From Macrosoma leucophasiata (Eukaryota > Arthropoda > Insecta > Lepidoptera > Hedylidae): 64,000 nucleotides of DNA. Positions 10,830 through 21,512 of the stretch are shown here, in pieces (within the stretch, counting starts at the first letter, position 1; the number at the start of each line of letters is the position of its first letter). Below the pieces are notes generated by a model, which was given only the letters and a program-made list of their open reading frames with translations, had not been told where the DNA came from and ran no database searches. Location of the stretch: NCBI GenBank assembly GCA_036365455.1, contig JAWQUS010000010.1, forward strand, positions 12,346,501 through 12,410,500, written 5' to 3'. The position numbers and the translations under genes were made by a program.

Positions 10830-11600
10830 ACATTTATTTTTACTTTTCTGTATATGAGTATCAAATATTTTCACTCTCTATTTGATAATTAGTCAATAAT
10901 AAACATATTATCAAGGCTCTTCACGGGGCCAGGTAAAACAGAGCAGCTCAATCTACTCGTATACAAAAACCTATAGCGTGTTTTTTACAATTATTGTAAT
11001 CTTCACATATGCTGCTGCAGTTTATTTAAGTTTATTTAATTTCTTCATGACTCGAAAATACTGTGCTTTGAAAATAGAAGAAGATTTTTTTTTATCAATA
11101 AGTTGTAATAGTTATAACTCTTATAATTTTTAATTCTGTCTTTATTCTACCAACTGATAGTTTTTTTCTTCGTCAGAACTCATTCTCTTCTGCGTTTTCT
11201 CTGCTGTGGGATTCGGTTTCGGAATTTCGCACGTACTTAGTATTACTTTGGTACGGTGAACAATGACGCTGATCTCGCTATACTACCTACTACTCATCGC
11301 GCGAAATACGTCGAATTCCCCAGTGTGATAAAACTTTTATGTGACACTTAGCGGATTGGTTGGAGACTATTAAGATTGTAAACAATGACAGCTAAAGCAA
11401 CGAATTTAGTTTGAAACCACTTAAATACTAGCTTAGTAACAATGAAAATGTTCGTTCACAGCACTTTTTCTTCTTATTTCTATTTAAAACTAGAATTTCC
11501 ACTCTCTTATCAGGTAGGTATATATTTATTGACTGAACTAAGAAGTGCAAGATTTCAAACAATTTATATAGATACCTACCCAGTAGAAACTAGTTTAATT
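10830..11600. other. Spacer, nothing recognised
   Basis: Mixed AT-rich sequence with no exon, repeat boundary or RNA gene that I can support. The open frame at 11442-11681 is short, hydrophobic and without splice or promoter support. Confidence 0.4.
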
Positions 11601-11689
11601 CTTCGTCATAAATTCCATATACCTGTCTTTTTAATTTTATTGAATATCTCTTTACGATATATTATCTTATTTTTAAAGTAAATGTGATA

Positions 11690-12510
11690 CCTATTTCCGA
11701 GTATTATCTGAAGAGCTTCTAATACTGGCCTTCCGCCCGCTTTCAGGAGTTCAGCAGTGATTCCGTCATCACCCGGCGCCCTGTTGTTCTTGAGCTGTTT
11801 GAGAGCCGTACTAATCTCGTCTAGACTGACGTCCGGGATATCTTCGGTGTAGCGTCGGGTCAGTCCGGCTCTAGGATCTGCTGCCGGACTGTTAACAGGT
11901 GGTCGCACTGTCGTGTATAACTGTCCGTAAAACCGTTCGATCTCTTCTACAAGCTCAGGTTTCGACGATACGATTCTGTTGTCCTCTGTCTTCAGTTTAG
12001 TGAGACGGCTTTGCCCTAAGGACAGATCTTTGGCGAACACTTTAGAGCCCTTGTGCCGCTCTATGGCTGCTTTAATACTATCAGTATTAAAGTGCCGAAG
12101 GTTGCGAGTCAATGACTTGGAGATCTGTCTGTTGAGCCGCCTGTACACTAAAGCATCTTCAGAGGTCTTCAAAACCATACTGCGCCTCTCTTCCATGAGC
12201 TTGAGAGTTGGGCTGGAGATCTTTTTGGTTTTATTCGCATGGCGCGGGTCTTGTAAAACTTGACCCCGCCGTGCGGACAGTTTCCACGAACCTGTTATTG
12301 TAATCGTTCACATCTACGCACTCGCTCAGGCATTCAAAGCGATTTTGTAGCTCGAAGTTGAAAGCTCTCGGGGTTTTGGATTTGGGCAGGTGCTGGGCGG
12401 AGCGTAGACTTCATTAGTCGGGATCTTTCGATCTTGACCTTTATATTCAGTGTGCCTTTTACCAATCAGTGATCACTCCCGGTTTTTAACGAATTGATCA
12501 CAGAGACTTA
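11690..12510 (-). mobile_element. RTE-like LINE fragment: linker and start of reverse transcriptase
   Basis: A 196-aa minus-strand frame (11606-12196) contains LKQLKNNRAPGDDGITAELL, the conserved opening of the reverse transcriptase domain in RTE/BovB-type LINEs, preceded by a linker with an ELVEEIERFYGQLY segment. Upstream (12200-12500) matches the same element out of frame. The catalytic RT core is absent because the element is cut off at about 11690. A second, more decayed copy of the same region lies at 62500-62830. Confidence 0.75.
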
Positions 12511-12920
12511 TAATATTAATGATTGACTTATGCAAGTGGAATAAGCATCTTAGAATTTATGTGAGTGGCGCAAATGGCGCTTTACTCTCTCTGCTTTCCC
12601 CGTAAGGGACTTGCCGTGATATAACGATAGATTTAGGTATTCCACTCCGCTTTGTATCAATACCGCCGTTAAAAATCTGATTGAATGTAACAATTATATT
12701 GCTATCAGATTTAAGTACTGTTTGGATTCTAAAATGTACCTACTGTGTCAAAGTTTCACTAAAACTGTACCGAAATATTGGAGGACCATGTTTGCCATAT
12801 TTAATGTAATATTGTATGCAGACCTTTCATTACTATGTAAGGATAGGTAGGTCTTCGATATTATTTTGATCCATTTATGTTCTTCTCAGCCATATAGGTA
12901 TGTATATATATGTTTTTTTT

Positions 12921-13116
12921 ACTCACAGCCCCACATTAGGTATGAGCCCGTGTCGTGGGCGCCGTTGTACACACACAACACATACACAAACACCTAGTCC
13001 CCGCAGCTCCGAAACAAATATCTGTAGGCCATACAAATATTTGTACCGGTGAGGGGATCGAATCCGCGACCCTTCGAACCAAAACGGCGGTGCACGCTAG
13101 ACTAACCGGGTCGTCA
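12921..13116 (-). mobile_element. tRNA-headed SINE family B
   Basis: Minus-strand element starting at GACGACCCGGTTAGTCTAGC and ending in GGGGCTGTGAGT. The head has an A-box-like TTAGTCTAGCG and a B-box region (GGTTCGAAGGGTCGCGGATT-like). Better copies with intact boxes lie at 38601-38792 and 58188-58380. It lies immediately next to a Helitron 5' end at 13135. Confidence 0.7.
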
Positions 13117-13134
13117 ACATTGATATTACGAGTA

Positions 13135-13268
13135 TCTATTACTTATAATAAAACTGTAGAAGTGTAAATTCTGTACATTGAAAATATTGAAAAAATAAAT
13201 ACCAGGGGATGTTACTGGATCGACACCGAACACAAATATGTGATTACAACATTTTTTGTCTGTCCTTT

Positions 13269-13299
<31 letters not shown>

Positions 13300-13912
13300 T
13301 CAAGCATCACACAAAATGTACCGGTCCGATTACGATGAAACTTGGTATACTAATACTTTAACTTTTGGCGCACAACACTGGGTACTTTTTATCCCGGAAA
13401 AATGACTGTTTGTCTGTGTGTTTGTGCACGCTAATATCAGAAACAGCTTGCTTATTCGAGTTGCAGTTTTCATGAATATATTGTGGTAAGTTTCACTTAA
13501 CATTAAGTGTTAGTTTCATGTCAATCGGTTCAAAAATAAAAAAGTTACGACACTTTAAAAAAAATATATCAAATATTTTTAAACTATTCTGTATTTTTAG
13601 GGTTCCATATCTAAAAGGTAAAAACGGTATTACCACTGTCTGCCTGTCTGTCCGTCCATCCGTCTGTCTGTTACCAGGCTGTATCTCATAAACAGTGATA
13701 GCTATAAAGCTAAAATTTTCATAAATTATGTATTTCTGTTATCACTATAACGACAAAATTAAATACTAAATATAAGTAAATGAACATATCAAGGGGTCCA
13801 AGGGGCCATACAGTAAACGTGTTTTTTTTCGTATATTTTTTGCTCGATAACAATAACGGTAGCAAGTAGACGCTTGAAATTTTCACAGAATTTTTAGGTC
13901 TTAGGTATATTG
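13135..13912 (+). mobile_element. Helitron 5' half (copy of 6426-7170)
   Basis: Opens with TCTATTACTTATAATAAAAC and follows the 6426 Helitron nearly base for base, including the GTCTGTC block and a GGTTCCATATCTAAAAGG block, up to GAATTTTTAGGTCTTA at about 13905. It then stops abruptly against a palindromic module at 13917. Confidence 0.7.
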
Positions 13913-13916
13913 TATA

Positions 13917-14003
13917 CTAGCTGTGCCCACGTCTGTGTTCGTCCACGTGAGTAAAAATATGATTGTTCAGTATCTACCCGGACGAAGTCGTGGGCGTAGC
14001 TAG
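13917..14003. repeat. Palindromic pair of Helitron 3' ends
   Basis: An 87-bp unit begins CTAGCTGTGCCCACG and ends GTGGGCGTAGCTAG. Each arm is a Helitron-type 3' terminus with its own GC-rich stem, pointing outward, separated by TGATTGTTCAGTATCTACC. The same module occurs at 16645-16722 and 51761-51844. Confidence 0.7.
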
Positions 14004-14720
14004 TATTAAAGTAGCCTAAGTTACTCCTTATGACATCAGCTACCTACCCGTGGAAGTCCCGTCAAAGTCGGATACACTCCAATTCTACTTATTTGTATGT
14101 AGGTATGTATGTATGTATGGATGTATGGAGATAAAAGTAGCCTAAGTTACTCCTTATTACATCAGCTACCTACCCGTAGAAGTCCCGTCAAAGTCGGATA
14201 CACTCCAATTCTACTTATCTGTGTGTATGTATGGATGTATGGAGATAAAAGTCCCGTCAAAATCGGTCCAGCCGTTCCCAAGAATAACAACGCCGAACAG
14301 ACAGACAGACAAAAAATCGTAAAAAATATTTTGGCGTATAAACATACATATGTATTTAGTAAAAAGCGGTTATTTAATTTTTTTTTTTTTTTTTTTATGT
14401 AATAAAAGTGGCAAACAAGCATGCAGTTCACATTGATGTTAAGTGATGACTGCAGCCTATAGACAACCACACAATGACCAGAGGTCAAAATGCAGATGTG
14501 CTGCCACTCTTGAGACATTAGGTGTTATGCCTCTGTGCCGGAAATTACAGGGCCGTACATTACCACCTGACCGGAACACGATAGTGAAGAACACTACCAT
14601 TTAGCGGCAAGTATATTAGGTAATGCGGTGGTGCCTACGCCCGCGAGCTCCGTCACTGGAGCTCTACCACCAGTAAACAGACACTACAATTTTATTTATT
14701 TGTATAGATTTATTATGGAA
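14004..14720 (-). mobile_element. Helitron body carrying a SINE insertion
   Basis: Continues from the palindromic module with AGTAGCCTAAGTTACTCCTT, TCCCGTCAAAATCGGTCCAG and a GACAGACAGAC run, the usual interior of this Helitron group read from its 3' side. It is internally duplicated: AGTCGGATACACTCCAATTC occurs at about 14068 and 14192. It ends near TTTATTTGTATAGAT. A family C SINE (14378-14675) is inserted in it. Confidence 0.65.
14378..14675 (-). mobile_element. Family C SINE-like copy, full length
   Basis: A nearly full copy with a T-run at 14378-14396 (its A-tail on the minus strand) and the 5' side ending CTCTACCACCAGTAAAC at 14675. It interrupts the Helitron sequence between GCGGTTATTTAA and ACAGACACTACAATTTT, so it is younger than that Helitron. 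Confidence 0.8.
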
Positions 14721-14721
14721 G

Positions 14722-15479
14722 GTAATATACAAAATAAGATATAAAAATTCTGTGAAAATTTAAGGGTCTACTTGCTACCGTTACTATCGAGCAAAAAATA
14801 TACGAAAAAAAAAACACGTGTAGGTATTGTATTCCCCCTTGGACCCCTTAAAATTTTCATATTTTATTGTTAGTAATTTATTTGTCTTTAAAGCGGTATC
14901 AGAAATACATAATTTGTGAAAATGTTAGCTTTCTAGCTATATTACACTGTTTATGAGATACAGGCTGGCGACAGACAGACGGACGGACAGACAGACAGAC
15001 AGCGGAGGATTAGTAATCCGTAGGGTCCGTTTTTACCTTTTAGGAAATCCCCTAAAAGATAGAACTAAGATACAGAATAGCTTAAAAATATTCGATATGA
15101 TTCTTTAAATTGACATAACTTTTTATTTCTGAACCAATTCACATGAAACAAACACTAAATGTTAAGTGGAATTTATTACAATATATAAGGCGTTTCTGAA
15201 ATTAGGGTGCACAAACACACAGACAAACAGACATTTTTTCGGGATAAAAAGTACCCAGTGTTGTGCGCCAAAGGTTAAAGTATAATCATACCAAGTTTCA
15301 TTGTAATCGGACTGGTAGATTTTATGTGATGCTTGAACAAACAGACAGACAGGCAGACAGACAAAATTTTTTCTAAACACATATTTGTGTTTGTACCGAT
15401 CTAGTAACATCCCCTGGTATTTATTTTTTCAATATTTGCAATGTACAGAATTTACACTTCTACAGTTTTATAAGTATAG
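14722..15479 (-). mobile_element. Inverted Helitron 5' half
   Basis: The minus strand starts TCTATACTTATAAAACTGTA at 15479 and matches 6426-7170 through the GTCTGTC and GACCCCTTGGA-type blocks. The rest of the same element continues on the plus strand from 15482, so the 5' half has been inverted relative to the 3' half. The junctions share the motif TTACCTT. Confidence 0.7.
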
Positions 15480-15481
15480 AT

Positions 15482-16515
15482 TACCTTACAACAAACGTAA
15501 TTTTTATGCCATTTTTTTTACGGAAACCTTCGTGCACGAGTTTGACTCGCACTTGGTCGGTTTTTTCTCTGTAAGTAACATTAAGCATACCGCATAGTAG
15601 CGTCCCGGCATAAAACAATCGCCGCTATGATCAGCATTCAGGATGCCAAGCGTGGCAATTATGGCGTATACTTTCCTTATGACGCACAACACTTTTAAGA
15701 GCATCTTCGGGAAAGGCTTTGTCCAGCGGAGATGTATGGACGTCTTCCGGATATAATTATGATGATGGTGATGGTGGTGGTGGTGGCGGCGTTAGTGGTG
15801 TTGGTGACATTGGTGGTGTTGGTGGTGGTAGCGTTGGTGTCAGTGGTGGCATAGGTGTTGTTGGTGGCGTTAGTGGTGCTGGCGGTGGTTATAAGTGGCA
15901 ATTGGACGCCACCAATGTTTTTGTGGTTTTGGTAGCGTTTGTGTCATTGGTGGCATTGGTGGCGTTGGTGTTTGGTTATGATGATGGCGTTGATAGCGTT
16001 GGTGGCGATTGTAGTGGTGGCGGAGGTGGAGGTGGTAGTAATGACAGTGGTGGTGGTGGTGGTGATAGTGGGTAAAAATGCACAACGTTAATAGTATTTT
16101 TTCTTTTCTGCCGGCTCTTACGGAGTGCCTCTATTATGCATAGATCTTTATTTTATCTTTCATCCTCTGTTAGAAGCGCTAATTAACTGAAAATTTACAA
16201 AAGATTTTAATAGTTTTCCATAAAAAAAATTGTGCATAGAAGTTTAAAATTGACTTTTCGAAATTATGATTCAGCGTAAGTTGGATGCGTGTTTAAACAC
16301 ATAAATAGCAATATTTCGCAATCCTAGCAGCCCGTATGCTTTTATCCCCGATGGCCATACGTCTAATATAGTGTACAGAGAAGCATTACTGCAAAGTGGA
16401 TTTTTGTAGCTACCCGAAAGTGTTTATGATCCAAAACTAACCAAAATGTATATCCAAAAGCGCGGCCCAAAGAACCAAAGCCATTCCACGCAAACAAAGT
16501 TGCGGGCACAGCTAG
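15482..16515 (+). mobile_element. Helitron 3' half (copy of 7180-8155)
   Basis: Follows the 6426 Helitron from TTACCTTACAACAAACG through the RTE-like tail, a GGTGGC-rich array (15762-16072), the GTAAAAATGCACAACGTTA block and the terminal AAAGTTGCGGGCACAGCTAG at 16515. The array differs strongly in length and order from that at 7466-7735, which shows independent repeat turnover in the two copies. Confidence 0.75.
15762..16072. repeat. GGTGGC-rich G-rich array, copy 2
   Basis: About 310 bp of imperfect GGTGGTGG, GGCGTTGG and GGTGTTGG motifs, interrupted by a unique stretch (15890-15930). It begins in TATGATGATGGTGATGGTGG, again as an extension of an ATG-type LINE tail. Long open frames here reflect the unit length only. 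Confidence 0.8.
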
Positions 16516-16960
16516 TAATAACATAATTGTTTTAAACGTTTACAATTTGAATAAAGTTAATACATACTTAAATCAACAAATACTCGAAGTATCATGATTG
16601 AAATTTTTGTCAGGTGGAAATTTATGTATCTTTTTATATTTTAACTAGCTGTCCCCGCGACTTCGTCCGCGTGAGAATTTATGATTGTTCAGTATCTACC
16701 TGGACGAAGTCGTGGGCGAAGCTAGTATAAAAGTTACTTAAGTTACTCCTTATTACGTCAGCTATCTGCCAGTGAAAGTCCCGTCAAAATCGGTCCAGCC
16801 GTTCCCAAGATTAGCCCCGCCAAACGGACAGACAGACAGACAGATAGAAAGACAGACAAAAATTGTAAAAAATGTTGTGTATACATTCTTAAGCATTTAG
16901 TAAGAAGCGGTTTTTTTAATATTACAACCAGACACTCCAATTTTATTTATTTGTATATAA

Positions 16961-18233
16961 TAGGTTGGAGAAAAAGTCTTTTCGCATTATAGTATGTATG
17001 AACTTGTAATAAAATCTCTTTGGCTGTAGTATTTGTATCTGGCTGGTTTTGGTATCATTGAAAGTTAAAATTTTAAAGAACATAATTCCAAATTCAAATT
17101 AGGCAAATGTGTGATTTTCATTTGTTTTTCGTACTGTCAAGATGAGTGAATCTAATGAAGAAATTCGATACATTTTAAAATTTTACTACAAAGGTAAAAA
17201 TGCAACGCAAGCCGCGAAAAAAATTTGCGATGTTTATGGACCTAGTGTCTGTGAGAGTAGCACAAATTTGGTTTAAGCGTTTTCAATCCGGAAATTTGGA
17301 TGTCAAAGATGCACCTCGCTCTGGTCGCCCTATTACGGATAAAATGGATGCCATTTTTGAAAAAATGGAGCAAGATCGACATATCAGTAGTTACGACGTA
17401 GCTGAAGGACTGAGAATTGATCACAAAACAGTTTTGGCGCATTTGAAAAAAGCTGGGTACAAAAAAAAGCTCGATATTTGGGTACCTCACGAGCTCACTG
17501 AAAGAAACCTAATGAACCGTGTACTCATTTGTGATTCTTTATTACGACGTAATGAAACCGAATCATTTTTGAAGAAGCTGATAACTGGTGATGAAAAGTG
17601 GATCACGTACGACAAGAACGTGCGAAAAAGGTCGTGGTCAAGGCCGGTCAGGTTTCACAGACTGTGGCGAAACCCGGGTTAACTCGCAATAAAGTGATGT
17701 TGTGTGTGTGGTGGGATTGGAAGGGCATTATTCATTATGAGCTTTTACCACCAGGCAGGACTATCGATTCTGAACTCTACTGCGAACAACTGATGAGATT
17801 AAAGCAAGAAGTTGAGAGAAAGCGGCCGGAATTGATCAACAGAAAGGGTGTGGTGTTTCATCATGATAACGCTAGACCTCGCACATCTATAGCCACTCAG
17901 CAAAAATTAAGAGAGTTTGGCTGGGAGGTGTTAATGCATCCGCCGTATAGTCCTGACCTTGCACCTTCAGATTTCCACCTGTTTCGGTTTCTTCAGAATT
18001 CTTTATGCAATGTTAGGTTAACATCACGAGAGGACTGCCAAATCCACTTGTCGCGGTATTTTGATGAGAAGTCCCAAAATTGTTATAGCAATGGGATCAT
18101 GTCCCTACCTACAAGATGGCAAAAGGTTATCGAACAAAATGGCACATACCTACTTTAGTTAAATTTAAATAAACTATATTAAAAAATGTTTTGAATTATC
18201 TTAAAAATGCGAAGAAACTTTTTCCTCAACCTT
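16961..18233 (+). mobile_element. mariner transposon, mellifera-like, about 1.27 kb
   Basis: Terminal inverted repeats are visible: TAGGTTGGAGAAAAAGTCTT at the left and, read inward from the right, TAAGGTTGAGGAAAAAGTTT. Length and ends fit a full-size mariner. It carries one transposase gene, inactivated by frameshifts (see 17142-18158). TA bases flank both ends, as expected for the mariner target. The degree of decay suggests it is old but not ancient. Confidence 0.9.
17142..18158 (+). pseudogene. mariner transposase, two frameshifts
   Basis: The start is ATG at 17142 (MSESNEEIRYILKFYYKGKN). The first reading frame ends at a stop near 17272. Homology continues in the next frame over about 17245-17645 (FKRFQSG, SGRP, WVPHELTE, TGDEKWI), then returns to the first frame to the end at 18158. 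All three catalytic aspartates survive: in GDEKW (17589), HHDNARP (17865) and APSDFHLF (17970). The last two are 35 codons apart, the DD34D spacing of mariner. The HDNARP and YSPDLAPSD blocks and the ending resemble the mellifera subfamily. It cannot make a full-length enzyme as it stands, so the copy is non-autonomous. Confidence 0.9.
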
Positions 18234-18560
18234 ATATGTGTAGATGTTCGAGAATTCCGAATATTGCTGGCTGTACGAGAAAACCCAAGGTCTCGATGCA
18301 TTATTGCAGCATTACAAAAACGTTTTATTACACGTCACATTGATTACACAAGATGATGCATAAAATTGGTGGGTTTTATGTGACAATCCGTAAGGACACG
18401 ACCTATAAGGACATGACAACTTTTATCAAGGTGAACATTTTAAGGAGCTTTAATATAAGGTCATTGTCTAAACCTTAAATTTTCATACAGATGGCATTTA
18501 GTTTGTTCATATTTTTGTAATGAAGCGCGCATGGGCAAGCAGCTGGTGTAGATCGATCTA

Positions 18561-18873
18561 CTCGGTTGAGCGATACGGGCGCGGTCGGGCGTGTGATGGG
18601 TGACCGCTAGTGGCAAAAATAAAATGCGCGTTTCCGTGCTTTGGAAGGCACGTTAAGCCGTCGGTCCCGGTTGCTATCGAAAGATAGCAGTCGTGAAACC
18701 TTGTCGGACGCCTTATGGGCGGTTTGAAAACATCCGACAGCGGAATGGCCATCAACCCGTATCTCCACTGACCCGCATTGGAGTAGCGTGGTGGAGTAAG
18801 CTTCATGCCTCCCCTTAAAAAGTGGAGAGACTCGTGCCCAACAGTGGGACGTTTCAAGAGTTGCCATTATTGT
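18561..18873 (+). mobile_element. 5S-rRNA-like SINE, near full length
   Basis: The head reads CTCGGTTGAGCGATACGGGC followed by GCGGTCGGGCGTG and GATGGGTGACCGC (18595-18607). CGGGCGCGGT and GATGGGTGACCGC match the internal promoter of 5S rRNA genes, so the head looks 5S-derived instead of tRNA-derived. The body includes GGCGGTTTGAAAACATCCGA and GTGGAGTAAGCTTCATGCCT, and the end is GTTGCCATTATTG. Other copies: 43489-43804, 53109-53250 and 54240-54543. Confidence 0.7.
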
Positions 18874-19017
18874 GATGAAAATCGTAAACAAGCATGTAGA
18901 TTACATTAATTGTGTGACCTATAAATAACCATTGTTAGAGGCACCTTAAAACAAAAAATTAAATCTCATAGTCGTTTACACAAAGAGCAATTTAAAAATA
19001 CAGATTCGTTACCACTC

Positions 19018-19140
19018 CAGAGGCCAAAGGTGTTATGCCTCTGTGCCGGAAATTACAGGGCCGTACCGTATTACCACCTGACCGGAACACGATAGTGCTG
19101 AACTAGTGTTCATTTAGCGGCAAGTATATTAGGTGGTGCG
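19018..19140 (-). mobile_element. Family C SINE-like fragment
   Basis: The central part only: TGCCTCTGTGCCGGAAATTA, CACCTGACCGGAACACGATA and TTTAGCGGCAAGTATATTAG. Both ends are missing. Confidence 0.65.
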
Positions 19141-19149
19141 GTGGTGGTG

Positions 19150-19245
19150 GTGGTCAAGTCCCTTTAAAATCGGTAGAGCCGTTCCCGAGATTAGCCCCAA
19201 CAAAGACAGACAGACAGACAAAATATTGTAAAAAATGTTATTTTG
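19150..19245 (-). mobile_element. Helitron-interior fragment next to orphan cuticle promoter
   Basis: Holds AAATCGGTAGAGCCGTTCCC and a GACAGACAGACAGAC run, then TATTGTAAAAAATGTTATTT, matching the interior of the Helitrons at 14270-14330 and 16790-16875. It runs directly into the duplicated CPR2 promoter block at 19246. Confidence 0.6.
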
Positions 19246-19574
19246 TCACTTTTCACGACACTTTTTCACTTCACTAAAGTACTGACCAGTTTCATTTTTG
19301 CTATTGTTGTATTTTCGACTGTCTTCTTCAAAGAATACTCAATTTGTGGGATGATTACGTATCCAAACGTTTCTCTTATATATGTAAGTATTTCTTCTAT
19401 TTCCGAGTTGCAACACCGCGGCTGGCCCAACGTGGTGCGATAGGTCTTATACCCCGCCCAAAGATTAGACATCGTCGCCTCATACACCGATTAAGTATAT
19501 TTTCTGATTTGAGTGTACCCAGGACATATGTGTTTGTAAACAAACATCACGACCTATGACCATTTCTTAGTTAA
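19246..19574 (-). pseudogene. Orphan copy of the CPR2 promoter and first coding exon
   Basis: About 330 bp nearly identical (by eye above 90%) to 25644-25977. It includes the TATA box (TATATAA at 19376-19382), the leader, ATG AAA CTG (19287-19295) and the intact donor GTCAGT, and then about 40 bp of CPR2 intron 1. No exon 2 or 3 with an RR domain follows. Instead a Helitron-interior fragment abuts it at 19245. It may still start transcription but cannot give a cuticular protein here. It is either the remains of a gene duplication or a piece captured by a mobile element. Confidence 0.85.
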
Positions 19575-19639
19575 TACTCTAAGTAAAATCACGAATAATC
19601 TAAAATCATTACATAATCGAATTTATGATTTTTTAATTC

Positions 19640-21512
19640 TTCGATAAGCAATCAACAATAACATTTGTTTTTTATGTCTGAAGGTTGACAGACAAGCAAA
19701 CGGGCCACCTGATGGGAAGTGATCACCGTCGCCTATAAATATTTGCAACACCAGGGGAGTTGCCAACGCCCTGAAGGACTCTTTTGACGCCATTTTTGAA
19801 GAAAATTTTGAAGAACCCCATATTGTAGCACCGAGGGAACACCTCAGACGGAAGTTCATTCCACAATTTACACGTTCTGAGCAAAAACGAACATGAGAAC
19901 CTCACCGTTGAGCACTGCTAGGTGTCCAGTCGGTGTGGGTGGAACTTCTCTCTTCGGCGGGTAGTATGGTGTAGGAAAAGAGACGGTGGCACCATGTCAA
20001 ACAGTTCAGCAGAGCACTCACCATTGCAGAGACGGTACAACACGCACAGACTCCCAATGTCTCTGCGCAGGCTCAGATGTTCGAGCCTGTCAGTAAGTCC
20101 TGGATCGTTAACAATACGAATGGCGCGTTTCTGTAGGGAGTCAAGTGGACCAAGCTGGTATTTGGGGGCTCCCCGCCCACAAATGAGAGCAGTATTCCAG
20201 ATGGGGCCGCACTTGAGCCTTATAAAGCTGTAGTAGCTGCCCCGATGTGAAATACTGCCTCGCTTTGTTAAGCACCCCCAACTTTTTGGATGCCAACTTG
20301 GTCTTACACTCAATGTGACTCCCGAATTGCACTTCGTTCGATATGTCAACGCCCAGGATACCGATACTCTTATCAACGGAGAGCGAACCTGGAACTGTGG
20401 TGCTACAATGAATGGGGTTTTTTTAGCGGAGAACGCGCAGACTAGTGTCTTCGAGGGGTTAAACTGTACTAAATTAAGTCGACCCCAATCCGAGACCCGC
20501 TCCAGAGAGTGCTCGATTTCAGACACAAGTCTAGTCCTGCTTCCCTCGATAAGTATCCGAGAGGCATTTGCACGGCTACTGTAGTGTACCGTACCATCAT
20601 CGGCATAGCAATGAAAATTGGAGTTTTGCTCCAATATTTCATTGATATGCAGAAGAAAAAGCGTGGGAGCTAGCACAGAGCCTTGCGGCACACCAGCGTT
20701 GATAGGTAGTCTGTCTGAGCGCTGACCGTCAACTAAGACTTGTATATAACGCTCAGACAGAAAGCTGGCTGTCCAGTTGCATAGCCTCTCGGGAAGACCG
20801 TAGGATGGAAGTTTCGCGAGGAGTGCCCTGTGCCAGACCCGGTCAAAGGCCTTAGCAATGTCCAGGCTCACAGCCAATGTCTCCCCACTCTTGTCCAAGG
20901 CGTGGGATCAATGGTGCGTGAGATATACTAAAAGATCACCAGCAGATCTGCCATGACGAAATCCATATTGGCGGTCACTGATCAGCTGATGATCCGCTAG
21001 AAACTGTAGCAGTTGAGTATAGATCACACGCTCCATGACTTTGCAGAATAGGGAGGTTATTGTTATGGGCCTATAATTGGCCGGGTCACTGCGATCCCTT
21101 TTTTTGGGTATCGGGTGCACGAGGGCGGTCTTCCACGCAGACGGTACGGTTCTTTGATCGTAGGAAGCGAGAACAGGCGCGTCAGAACGGAGGTCAGCTC
21201 GGGAGCGCACATCTTCAACATCGCCGCAAGGACGGAGTCCGGCCCACTCGATTTCTTGACGTCAAGGGATAAAAGAACTCGCCTGAAGTTCTTCTGAGTG
21301 AATTTGACGTCAGGCATAGAGCTTTCACAGCGTGGAATGGTAGGCGCTGTGATACCCATGTCGTCAAGAGTCGAGTTTGAGGCAAAGAGGCTGCCCAGAA
21401 GGTCAGCTTTCTCTTTTGCCGTGTGGGCCAGGCTATCGTCAATTTTACGCAGTGGTGGGAAAGATGACCGACAAAAATTCCCTTCGATAGCTTTGGTAAG
21501 AGACCAATAGGC
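19640..21512 (-). mobile_element. Outer LINE (CR1/jockey group), RT and 3' end
   Basis: Minus-strand reverse transcriptase in several broken frames. The pieces are YWSLTKAIEGNFCRSSFPPL and FRRVLLSLDVKKSSGPDSVL at 21250-21500, the PANYRPITITSLFCKVMERV block at 20908-21210, and the catalytic block with SLDIAKAFDRVWH, GVPQGSVLAPTLF and CYADDGTVHY at 19918-20898. The C-terminal LWNELPSEVF motif (19870-19900) and a 3' part with GGGCCACCTGATGGGAAGTG close it. A second LINE (21513-23470) is inserted between the linker and RT, and the linker resumes at 23471. The YADD box is intact, but frameshifts near 20900 and 21100 break the protein. The clade is inferred from motifs only. Confidence 0.85.

Larger units (their letters stand above)
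16645..18244 (-). mobile_element. Helitron interrupted by a mariner
   Basis: The minus-strand 3' end is CTAG at 16645-16648 with its GC-rich hairpin, and the element again starts with the palindromic double-end module (to about 16722). The body runs to TTTATTTGTATA, where a mariner (16961-18233) is inserted. The remaining few bases, TATGTGTAGA, resume after the mariner, giving a 5' TC end near 18244. Without the mariner the element is about 330 bp. Confidence 0.65.

Noticed and set aside
18595..18607. 5S rRNA gene
   Set aside because: Only the internal promoter motifs are shared. The flanking sequence is SINE body and the copy is dispersed.
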